From NCBI RefSeq assembly GCF_011045165.1, contig NZ_JAAKZI010000016.1:25938-89937 (forward strand): DNA of 64,000 nt, read 5' to 3'. The notes under the pieces were generated by a model. The model saw nothing but the letters and a program-made list of their open reading frames with translations. It searched no databases and was not told the DNA's origin. The stretch comes from Arthrobacter silviterrae (GTDB lineage: Bacteria > Actinomycetota > Actinomycetes > Actinomycetales > Micrococcaceae). Position 1 is the stretch's first letter. Each line of letters opens with the position of its first letter. Positions 20,551 to 27,736 of this stretch are shown piece after piece. The position numbers were made by a program, and so were the translations under genes.

Positions 20551-23500
20551 ATGCAGTTGGAGGTCACCGCTGTGGCTGGACCGGGGATGGCGCCATTTCC
20601 GGCGGTGGAGCTGAGCCTGTCTGTCCCTGAGGATGCACCATGGCGCCCGCCTCCGGGCCCTGGGGGCGGGCAGGCTGAGGCCACGGACTCCGTTGGGCAG
20701 GCCGAGATGGGCTGCACGCAGCCTGGCAGCACGCAGCCTGGCAGCGGGGCCTGGGAGGCTCTGGCCGCGCGTTGGCCCGGTGCCGGCTTCTCCGTGGCCG
20801 GGCGCTCCGTGGCCGCCCTGCGGCCGGGGCACCCTCCGCTGGTGGACGGCGCCGTCGTGGTGGTTCATCCGGGACGCCTGAAACCAGAAGCTTTCTCGCA
20901 CGGCGGGATGGGGCGTGCATCGGGTGTACGTCCCCATGCCCTGGGCGCGCCGGCACTACTGGCCGTCCGGTCAGGGCCGGCGGCCGGAGCACTGTTCCCG
21001 CTGCAACGCGGCAGCTACACGCTGGGGCGGGGGCGTTGCAGGATTCCCATTCCTGATCCCACCCTGTCCCGTTTTCACGGCACCCTGGACGTGGGAGAGT
21101 CCGCCATGACATTGACGCCGGCGCATGGCTCCACGGGGTTCAGGGTGGTCCCGGGCTGGGACCGCCGCCCCACGGCGAGCGCAACGCCGGTCAAGGGAGC
21201 CGTGGCCGTGCAAGTGGGGGACTTGGTCAGCTGCGGCATGACCGGTTTCGCCATCCTGTTGGACGTTCCCGGGGGCATCCCGCCCGCACCAACGGCAACG
21301 CCTGCCACGGCTCGCCCGGAGGCGCGCGGACCCGCCCCGGGAATGCTTGCGCCGGGCACGCCCCTTGCGGGGGCGCCCGGGGCGGGGGAACATGCCACAC
21401 CGCCAGCCCAACGGCCGGGGCTGCTGGACCCGGGCGTTTTGCAGCCCCTGTCCCTGGATGCTCCCGCCGGAATGTCACGCGGACGCTGGGCCATGGTCGC
21501 CGCAGGCCTGCTGCCCCTGGTGGTCGGGGTCCTGTTTGCCTGGCTGACCGGCTCGTGGATGTTTTTGGCCTTTGCGGGCATGGGCGCCGTCACGGTCCTG
21601 GTGCCCGTCCTCGGCGGAACCAGGCACCGCCGGGACTTTGCCGCCGCCGTGGCGAATGCCGCCCGGCGAGACGCCGCCCGCCGGATGGCGGCATTCCCGG
21701 GCGCCGACGAATACCTGGCCATGGCACAGGCTTCCACTGCCGGGAACCCCGAAGGCGGATCTTTTCCAGCGCCGGGTTTTCCCGCAGCCAGGGGCATCGC
21801 CATCCGGTTGGGAACGGCCACCCAAGCCGCCAACCTTGTGTTGTTCCCTGCCAGCCCCGGATTCAATGCGCCCATTGTCAGCGGGCTTCCTGTCGCTGTC
21901 CCCCTGCAGGCAGGGGCTACCCACCTCCGTGGCGCTGCCCCTGCGCTGGCACTGCTGCTGAACTTCGTCTTGGTGCAGCTGGATTCCGCCGCAGTGCCCG
22001 TGGTGTTGCTTGGAGCCCCTGACCGAGTGCCCTTGTGTGCCCGGTTTCTCCGCAACACATTCCTGGCAACCACCCCTGAATCCGCCATTGAAACTATTCA
22101 GGCGTTGTGCCCTCCCGGCATTCCAGCCGAACAGTCGCCGCCCCCTGAACCCACTTCGAATGGAACCGGAGGCGGGCCGCCGTGCGTCCTGGTGGCGGTC
22201 GACATGTCCGTCACTGCCGTGGAAGCCGCATGCCCGGGGCTTCGGATAGTAACGTTCACAGGCGGGGTTGGGGCCGGCGTTCCCGCCGCGGCCACCCTGC
22301 GCGCGCAGGGGAACTGCGTGGCCGGAACGGCGCATGGGGTGGCGTTTGTCCCGGACGGTGTTCCGGCCCTCCTTTTTGACCGGTACGCCAGGGCCAGGGC
22401 CCGCTCCGCAACGGCCGCACCTTCACGGCGGAATTCCCTGGAACCCTGCCAGGTGCCGCCCCTCTCCAAATGCACGCCGGACGGGGTGGCGCGCCAATGG
22501 GCCGCCACGACAAACCGCCCGATAGCCCCGGTTCCCATTGGGCAGTCCCCCTCCGGTCCCGAACTCTTTGACTTCACCCGCCACGGCCCGCACCTCTTGG
22601 TGGGCGGCACCACCGGCTCGGGAAAATCCGAGTTCCTGCGCACTCTGGTGGGAAGCCTGGCAGCCACCCATTCGCCAGTCGACCTGCAATTCGTTTTTAT
22701 CGACTTCAAGGGCGGGGCAGGATTGGGCACCATGCAAAAGCTTCCCCACACGACATCCCTGGTTACGGACTTGGATGGCCACGGCATTGCACGCACCATC
22801 GCATCACTCCGGGCCGAAATCCACAGGAGGGAGTCCATGCTGGGGCGCGCCGAAGCAGCGGACAGCGACTCCTACCGCTCCGGCCATGCTGGCCGAAACG
22901 CGGGGATGGCCCACTTGATGATTGTCGTGGACGAATTCCGGGTGTTGGTGGACCAGTTTCCAGAAGCCATGGCGGAGCTGATGCGAATAGCTGCCGTTGG
23001 CCGCTCACTGGGCATCCACCTGGTCATGGCCACCCAGCGCCCGCAGGGTGCCATCAGTGCCGACATCCGCGCCAACGTCACCAGCTCGGTGTGCCTGCGC
23101 GTGCAAAGCACTTTTGATTCCCAGGACGTCATCGGATCGGGATCGGCAGCCTCCATCAGCGTTGGAACCCCCGGTCGCGCCTACATCAGCCGGGCAGGCG
23201 CCCGTCCCACACAGTTCCAGTGCGCCACCCTTCGCCTTCCTGACGAGGAGTCAGCCATCCGCCCCATGGCCCTCGCAACAGCCGACGCGCTGGCGCAGGG
23301 TGCCGGACAGGCCGCCGTCGGGCATGCGGATCGTGGCACTGCTGGCCGTACCCCCGACAGCGACATAGCACCGGTGGCAGCGATGCTGACGGAAGCGTGG
23401 GAACTGTATCGAGCGGGGCCCGCCGCCGAAGGCAGGCCGGCGGCCGCACCAGCCGTCGTTGCGCCTGACCTTCCTGCCACAGTGGACGTGACTGGCCTGG

Positions 23501-25080
23501 CCCCTTCGGCCCCTGCCGGAACTGGCCCGGGCGAGGCCGCCGCGACGGTTGTGTTGCCGGAGGTTGGCGGGCCAGGACTGCTGTTGGGAGTGATGGATGT
23601 GCCCGAAGCCCAATCCATTGAGCCCCTCCTCTGGCGCCCTGCCACTCATTCCCATGTGGCATGCGTGGGCACACGGTCGGAATCCTCCGCCGCGGTGCGG
23701 CTGCTTGCGGGCCAATTCATCAGGGCACGTTCCACCGAACTCGAACCCATTCCACATTTCTCTTACCTCCTCGACGGCGATGGCTCCCTGCAGGCTTTTG
23801 CCGGGGACCCTGCGGTGGGCGCGTACGCCTCTCCCCGCCGGCTTCGCACCGCTGCCCGGCTGCTGGAGCGCCTGGCAGGTTTGGCCGGTTCAGACTCCAC
23901 CTCCCTGGTGCTGTTCGCCTCCGATTGGGGACGCTGGCTGGCCGGATTCAGGTCGAGCCCCTGGCCATGGGCCGAGGACGAGCTGACCGGATTGGTCCGC
24001 CACGGCGCGTGCAACGTCAGCGTGGTCCTTGGCGGTGACCGCGAGCTCCTGACAGCACCGTTCATGGCTTCAATTCCCAACCGGCTGTTCCTCCCGCACC
24101 GGGCCAGCACGGAGTCCACGCTTTTGTGGCCCAAGTTGCCGCGGTTTGCACCGCTTCCAGGCCGGGCCGCCGTCTTTGGGCCAATCAATGCCGCGGCGTC
24201 AGGAGGGCTGCCCGACGATCCCCACACTGCCCAGCTTGGCACGCCAGCCGCAACGTCCTCCCGCCACCCCCTGCACGCCGGCACCGTCAGTTACCAAGGC
24301 AACGTCTCGGAACCATTGTTAGACGCAGCACCGGGCACAAACACGGGACGGACAGGTTCAGGACAGGCTTCCCACCGCGGACAGCTCCCGCCCGAGCCGC
24401 CAATTGTGGTTTGCGACCTTCCGGAGGCGCTGACACTGGGCCAGGCCCGTGACACCATGCGCAGGCTGCAGACACAACGATGCAGTGGCAACGGCAGCGA
24501 CAGTGGCAGCAACAGCCATGGCGGCGCCCCCGGCAACCGCAGCTCGTCACCGGCAACATCCCAGTGCCAGGGCTATGCTTCATTGTTTGTGGGCCTCGGC
24601 GGGGACGGCCGCACCCCCATCACCGTGAGAATCCAGGCCGGGACCGTGCTGCCCCTGCTTGGCGGGCCGGGTTCGGGCCGCTCAACCTTTTTGCGGTCCG
24701 TCCGCGCCCTCAATGGGCCGGAACTGAACGCCGGGCTGCCCGCGCAGCCGGGGCCGCCCGTTCTGTGGGTGGACGACGCCATCGCCCTGGACCCTGTACC
24801 CCTTGCCGAGCTGGGCCGCCAGCTGGACCAGGGGTCAGTGGCCGTGGTTGCCCTTCCCAACCATCTGCCGTCCCTGTCCCGCCTGCCCCTGGAATGGGGG
24901 CTGAGGAACATGGAGCACGGCATCATCCTCGGCCCGAAGAGGGCCCTGGACGGAGAAGTGCTGGGCGTGCGCCTGGACACCGCGGGTTCAGAACCCTCCG
25001 GACGCGCAGTCCTTGTGGTTCGCGGCAGCGTGGAGTGGTTTCAGTTCCCCTTCGCCGACATTGGCCGGGCCGGGGAGTGA
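20551..25080 (+). CDS. FHA and FtsK/SpoIIIE-domain ATPase, EssC/EccC-like (type VII secretion motor family)
   Basis: The 1509-residue protein has the order typical of Firmicute EssC. A forkhead-associated region (GSYTLGRGR and LSRFHGTL, about residues 152-180) is followed by two adjacent trans-membrane helices (about 310-350) and a first FtsK/SpoIIIE ATPase domain. That domain has Walker A GGTTGSGKSE near 685 and Walker B MIVVDEFRVLVDQF near 790. A second domain (GVMDVPEAQSIEPLLW near 1012) has CVGTRSESSAAVRLL where a P-loop should be. A third has LLGGPGSGRSTFLRSV near 1370. A Gly/Ser-rich linker lies around 1310-1335. The family drives export of WXG100 proteins at the membrane. No esx, eccB/D/E or mycP gene is adjacent, so its substrate is unknown. 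ATG is preceded by AGGAGG. Confidence 0.85.
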   Translation: MQLEVTAVAGPGMAPFPAVELSLSVPEDAPWRPPPGPGGGQAEATDSVGQAEMGCTQPGSTQPGSGAWEALAARWPGAGFSVAGRSVAALRPGHPPLVDGAVVVVHPGRLKPEAFSHGGMGRASGVRPHALGAPALLAVRSGPAAGALFPLQRGSYTLGRGRCRIPIPDPTLSRFHGTLDVGESAMTLTPAHGSTGFRVVPGWDRRPTASATPVKGAVAVQVGDLVSCGMTGFAILLDVPGGIPPAPTATPATARPEARGPAPGMLAPGTPLAGAPGAGEHATPPAQRPGLLDPGVLQPLSLDAPAGMSRGRWAMVAAGLLPLVVGVLFAWLTGSWMFLAFAGMGAVTVLVPVLGGTRHRRDFAAAVANAARRDAARRMAAFPGADEYLAMAQASTAGNPEGGSFPAPGFPAARGIAIRLGTATQAANLVLFPASPGFNAPIVSGLPVAVPLQAGATHLRGAAPALALLLNFVLVQLDSAAVPVVLLGAPDRVPLCARFLRNTFLATTPESAIETIQALCPPGIPAEQSPPPEPTSNGTGGGPPCVLVAVDMSVTAVEAACPGLRIVTFTGGVGAGVPAAATLRAQGNCVAGTAHGVAFVPDGVPALLFDRYARARARSATAAPSRRNSLEPCQVPPLSKCTPDGVARQWAATTNRPIAPVPIGQSPSGPELFDFTRHGPHLLVGGTTGSGKSEFLRTLVGSLAATHSPVDLQFVFIDFKGGAGLGTMQKLPHTTSLVTDLDGHGIARTIASLRAEIHRRESMLGRAEAADSDSYRSGHAGRNAGMAHLMIVVDEFRVLVDQFPEAMAELMRIAAVGRSLGIHLVMATQRPQGAISADIRANVTSSVCLRVQSTFDSQDVIGSGSAASISVGTPGRAYISRAGARPTQFQCATLRLPDEESAIRPMALATADALAQGAGQAAVGHADRGTAGRTPDSDIAPVAAMLTEAWELYRAGPAAEGRPAAAPAVVAPDLPATVDVTGLAPSAPAGTGPGEAAATVVLPEVGGPGLLLGVMDVPEAQSIEPLLWRPATHSHVACVGTRSESSAAVRLLAGQFIRARSTELEPIPHFSYLLDGDGSLQAFAGDPAVGAYASPRRLRTAARLLERLAGLAGSDSTSLVLFASDWGRWLAGFRSSPWPWAEDELTGLVRHGACNVSVVLGGDRELLTAPFMASIPNRLFLPHRASTESTLLWPKLPRFAPLPGRAAVFGPINAAASGGLPDDPHTAQLGTPAATSSRHPLHAGTVSYQGNVSEPLLDAAPGTNTGRTGSGQASHRGQLPPEPPIVVCDLPEALTLGQARDTMRRLQTQRCSGNGSDSGSNSHGGAPGNRSSSPATSQCQGYASLFVGLGGDGRTPITVRIQAGTVLPLLGGPGSGRSTFLRSVRALNGPELNAGLPAQPGPPVLWVDDAIALDPVPLAELGRQLDQGSVAVVALPNHLPSLSRLPLEWGLRNMEHGIILGPKRALDGEVLGVRLDTAGSEPSGRAVLVVRGSVEWFQFPFADIGRAGE

Positions 25081-25095
25081 GATGACCGTGTACAA

Positions 25096-25611
25096 CTACA
25101 GCACGGGGTGTTCGCCGCCGGTCCGCAACGAGAATGCCACCACCCTGGGCGTGAACAAATAGTAGATGCCAGCCAACGCCGGCAGCAGCAAAAGCACGCC
25201 AACAGGAACCGCACCGCCAAATAACGCAGGCATGGCCAGCGCCACCATGAGCAGTTGCCACACGAACGCAGCTGACCTCGTCCAGCGAAAACCCCTGTAG
25301 GCGTTGACGGAAACGGCGGCCAGCCCGGTTGCCAGGGCCAGTGTCAACACCACCAGGAACACAGAGCTGGCAAGGGACTGCGGCGGCTGGAAAAACGACC
25401 CAATGCCGAGCCAGAGGGCGGCTGCGGCCAGCTCAAGCGCCTCAAGCGCCACGACAGCCGCTATGACCACCACGCCAAGCGGCCGGGGCGGCCGCAAGCC
25501 CGATTCTGTGGGGGGCACGGCGCCCTTGGATGGGACGGCTCCCTTGGACGGCACAGGTTCCTGCGGCTCGGGGGCTGGCTGGTTCTGCGGGTTCCGGGGA
25601 GGTCTTGACAC
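25096..25611 (-). CDS. Hypothetical four-helix membrane protein
   Basis: This is a 171-residue protein of unknown function. The first 45 residues are polar and rich in Pro, Gln and Glu, with a short internal duplication (SKGAVPSKGAVP). Four hydrophobic helices follow between about residues 45 and 160. The start is GTG at 25611. It converges on the FHA/FtsK-like gene with 15 bp between stops, so it is not in that operon. Proteins of this type are common in Micrococcaceae but I know no function for them. Confidence 0.75.
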   Translation of the reverse strand: MSRPPRNPQNQPAPEPQEPVPSKGAVPSKGAVPPTESGLRPPRPLGVVVIAAVVALEALELAAAALWLGIGSFFQPPQSLASSVFLVVLTLALATGLAAVSVNAYRGFRWTRSAAFVWQLLMVALAMPALFGGAVPVGVLLLLPALAGIYYLFTPRVVAFSLRTGGEHPVL

Positions 25612-25730
25612 AAGTGCACCCTACCGGACATAGTCGGGGAACAGCCATGGGCGCCTTGGCGTTTGTGACGCATCGCTCACGTGTGGAGTGCAAATTATGC
25701 ATCAATACCCCTTGTTTACAAAGAGTTAAC

Positions 25731-25777
25731 ATGACACGCTTAACTCAATGACCTAAAGGGGCCGCAGAGGCCCTTTT
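25731..25777 (+). promoter_or_regulatory. Mini-ORF plus terminator hairpin in the whiB1 leader (attenuator-like)
   Basis: A seven-codon frame (MTRLTQ, 25731-25751) is followed 3 bp later by a 9-bp stem (AAAGGGGCC / GGCCCTTTT, 25755-25777, one G-U pair, five-base loop) and a T-rich tail. The element lies about 65 bp before whiB1 on the same strand. It may be a simple terminator or, if transcription starts upstream of the frame, a leader attenuator. Ribosome-binding sequence before the mini-ORF is weak (AAAGAG). Upstream-ORF control is known for WhiB7/WblC leaders. For WhiB1 it would be new. Confidence 0.45.
25755..25777 (+). terminator. Rho-independent-like hairpin before whiB1
   Basis: The nine-base-pair stem with a five-base loop and TTTTCTT on its 3' side reads as a plus-strand terminator. 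There is no plus-strand gene immediately upstream: the nearest, the FHA/FtsK-like gene, ends at 25080 and is separated by a minus-strand gene. It therefore insulates whiB1 from readthrough or attenuates a longer whiB1 leader. Confidence 0.65.
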
Positions 25778-25792
25778 CTTATGTGGCCAAAC

Positions 25793-25806
25793 GTGAAATA
25801 TTTCAC
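25793..25806. promoter_or_regulatory. CRP-type operator (GTGA-N6-TCAC) upstream of whiB1
   Basis: GTGAAATATTTCAC is a perfect 14-bp palindrome that matches the core GTGA-N6-TCAC of CRP/FNR-family operators. Its centre lies about 45 bp upstream of the whiB1 ATG. In M. tuberculosis, whiB1 is a known target of the cAMP receptor protein Rv3676, so a conserved CRP-whiB1 circuit is the simplest reading. A looser GTGA-N8-TCAC sequence at 25665-25680 could be a second half-site pair, but its spacing is wrong for CRP. Confidence 0.6.
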
Positions 25807-25844
25807 AAACAGCCTCCCGTTCTAATAAGGAGTGAGTGATCAGC

Positions 25845-26093
25845 ATGGACTGGCGTAGTCGCGCAGCCTGCCTCGACAAGGACCCGGAATTGTTTTTCCC
25901 CGTAGGAAACACCGGGCCCGCTTTGTTGCAGATCGAGGAAGCAAAGAGCGTATGCCGTCGTTGCCCAGTCATCGACACCTGCTTGAAGTGGGCCATTGAG
26001 TCCGGCCAGGACGCCGGCGTTTGGGGTGGCCTGAGCGAGGACGAACGCCGCGCCATGAAGCGCCGCGCCGCCCGCGCCCGCCGCGCCAGCTAG
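25845..26093 (+). CDS. whiB1: WhiB1-type iron-sulfur transcriptional regulator
   Basis: The 82-residue protein starts MDWRSRAAC and carries the four cluster cysteines at positions 9, 37, 40 and 46, the same positions as M. tuberculosis WhiB1. The conserved GVWGG turn and a basic C-terminal tail (RRAMKRRAARARRAS) for DNA contact follow. WhiB1 binds a [4Fe-4S] cluster that responds to nitric oxide, interacts with region 4 of the primary sigma factor and is essential in mycobacteria. ATG at 25845 is chosen by family alignment. An in-frame GTG at 25836 lies too close to AAGGAG (25827-25832). It converges on the PdtaS-like kinase gene, as in M. tuberculosis Rv3219/Rv3220c. Confidence 0.93.
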   Translation: MDWRSRAACLDKDPELFFPVGNTGPALLQIEEAKSVCRRCPVIDTCLKWAIESGQDAGVWGGLSEDERRAMKRRAARARRAS

Positions 26094-26105
26094 CCACTCG
26101 CGGCC

Positions 26106-26169
26106 GGCCCGCAGCAGCGGTTGAACATCACGCCAGGGAATTGGTGCGTTTCAACCGCAGCTGCGGGCC
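26106..26169. terminator. Long inverted repeat between convergent whiB1 and pdtaS
   Basis: Twenty-base arms at 26106-26125 and 26150-26169 pair with one central mismatch (GGCCCGCAGC and GCGGTTGAA on either side of it). The 24-base interior can also partly fold. It occupies the gap between the two convergent stop codons, so it is best read as a bidirectional transcription terminator. Confidence 0.75.
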
Positions 26170-26189
26170 GCTTGCTTTAATGGCGCCTT

Positions 26190-27665
26190 CTAATGCCGGC
26201 GTATCAGGGCCATTTCCAGGAACACGGTGGTGCCGCCGCCTTCACGCGGCGTCCACTCAATGGTGCCGCCCAGTTCGCTGGTGACCAAGGTGCGCACAAT
26301 CTGCAGGCCAAGCCCCTCGGCGATGTGGCCGGCGGGCAAACCCACGCCATCGTCCTCGATCGTGACGGCCAGGGCGTCGTCGCCGGCGCTGTTCTTGTAT
26401 CTCCTGGCCGTCATCCGGACCGTGCCTTCCCGGTCCTGCAGGCCATGTTCGACGGCGTTTGTCACCAGTTCGTTGATCACCAGTGCCAGCGGGGTGGCAA
26501 AGTCGCTGGGCAGCTCGCCGAAAATTCCTTCACGCTCGGTGTGCACCTTCTGGGATGGTGACGCCACCTCGGCGGAGAGCCGGAACTGGCGGTCGATCAA
26601 CTCATCAAAGTCGACATTTTGGGCCAGTCCCTGGGACAGGGTCTCATGCACCAGGGCGATCGTGGAGACACGGCGCATGGCCTGCTCCAGCCCCTGCCGG
26701 CCTTCCTCGCTGTGCATGCGCCGTGACTGCATGCGCAAGAGGGCCGCGACGGTCTGCAAGTTGTTTTTTACACGGTGGTGGATCTCACGGATGGTGGCAT
26801 CCTTGGTCACCAGCTCCTGTTCCCGGCGCCGCAACTCGGACACGTCGCGGCAGAGCACCAGGGCGCCAAACCGCTCGGTGGCATCACGCAACGGGATGGC
26901 CCGCAGTGACAGGCTCACGCCGCGCGATTCGATTTCCGTCCGCCACGGCATGCGCCCCGTTACCACCAGCGGCAGCGTCTCGTCCACCATCCGCCGGTCC
27001 TTGAGCAGCCCGGTGGTGACTTCCGCCAGGGAGCGGCCCTCCAGGGATTCCCCGTCCCCCAGGCGCCGGAAGGCCGATACCCCGTTGGGGCTGGCATACT
27101 GGACGATTCCGTCCACATCCAGCCGCAGCACGCCGTCGCCCACACGCGGCGCACCGCGGCGGGACCCGGTGGGCGAGGCAAAGTCGGGCCACAGCCCGAG
27201 CGTGGCCATCTTCAGCAGGTCATAGGCGCACTGTCGGTAGGTCAGCTCCAGGCGTGAGGGCATCCGCGAGCTGGAGAGGTCCATGTGCGTGGTGATCACG
27301 GCCAGGGTGCGGCCGTTGCGGACCATGGGGATGGCCTCCACCCGCATGGCCATGTCGGCATTCCAGATGCTGGTTTCAGTGGATCGCTCTATGTTTTGGC
27401 TCCGCCAGGCGGAATTGACCAGGGGCTCCAGTTCAGGGCGGATGCTTTCGCCCACAAAGTCGGTGTGGAACATGGTGTGGCTGGTCGACGGGCGCACGTG
27501 CGCCAGCGCCACGTACCCCTTCCGGGGGTGTGGGAACCAGAGGGCCAGGTCGGCAAAGGCAAGATCGGCAATGAGCTGCCAGTCCCCCACCAGAAGGTGC
27601 AGCCATTCGGCATCCCCCGGCCCAAAATCAGCACCCTCCCTGATCATGTCGGCAAAGATGGCCAC
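26190..27665 (-). CDS. pdtaS: PdtaS-like sensor histidine kinase
   Basis: The GTG at 27665 is preceded by AGGAGG at 8-bp spacing and gives 491 residues, which fits PdtaS (about 500). The N-terminal GAF-like sensor opens with EWLHLLVGDWQLIADLAFAD. A PAS domain lies around residues 165-280. The HisKA_2 box IREIHHRVKNNLQTVAALLR near 288-307 carries the phospho-accepting histidine. The HATPase domain shows ELVTNAVEHG and DDGVGLP. The kinase is soluble. In M. tuberculosis it signals to the RNA-binding antiterminator PdtaR, whose gene is not in this window. It is downstream of the glutamate dehydrogenase gene and convergent with whiB1. Confidence 0.9.
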   Translation of the reverse strand: MAIFADMIREGADFGPGDAEWLHLLVGDWQLIADLAFADLALWFPHPRKGYVALAHVRPSTSHTMFHTDFVGESIRPELEPLVNSAWRSQNIERSTETSIWNADMAMRVEAIPMVRNGRTLAVITTHMDLSSSRMPSRLELTYRQCAYDLLKMATLGLWPDFASPTGSRRGAPRVGDGVLRLDVDGIVQYASPNGVSAFRRLGDGESLEGRSLAEVTTGLLKDRRMVDETLPLVVTGRMPWRTEIESRGVSLSLRAIPLRDATERFGALVLCRDVSELRRREQELVTKDATIREIHHRVKNNLQTVAALLRMQSRRMHSEEGRQGLEQAMRRVSTIALVHETLSQGLAQNVDFDELIDRQFRLSAEVASPSQKVHTEREGIFGELPSDFATPLALVINELVTNAVEHGLQDREGTVRMTARRYKNSAGDDALAVTIEDDGVGLPAGHIAEGLGLQIVRTLVTSELGGTIEWTPREGGGTTVFLEMALIRRH

Positions 27666-27688
27666 CTGCGGCTCCTCCTGTATTGGTT

Positions 27689-27726
27689 GCCGGTGCCCGC
27701 ACCCCTTGTGGGACGCGGGCACCGGC
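27689..27726 (-). terminator. Hairpin between gdh and pdtaS
   Basis: Perfect 12-bp arms (GCCGGTGCCCGC / GCGGGCACCGGC) flank a 14-base loop in the 71-bp gap between the gdh stop and the pdtaS start, both on the minus strand. No U-run follows it, and AGGAGG for pdtaS begins about 10 bp beyond. It may act as a partial terminator or protect the 3' end of the gdh message. Confidence 0.6.
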
Positions 27727-27736
27727 CGTTTAGTTG

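Noticed and set aside
25665..25680. Second CRP-like site GTGA-N8-TCAC upstream of whiB1
   Set aside because: The 8-base spacer does not match the 6-base spacer of CRP sites, so it is only mentioned with the perfect site.
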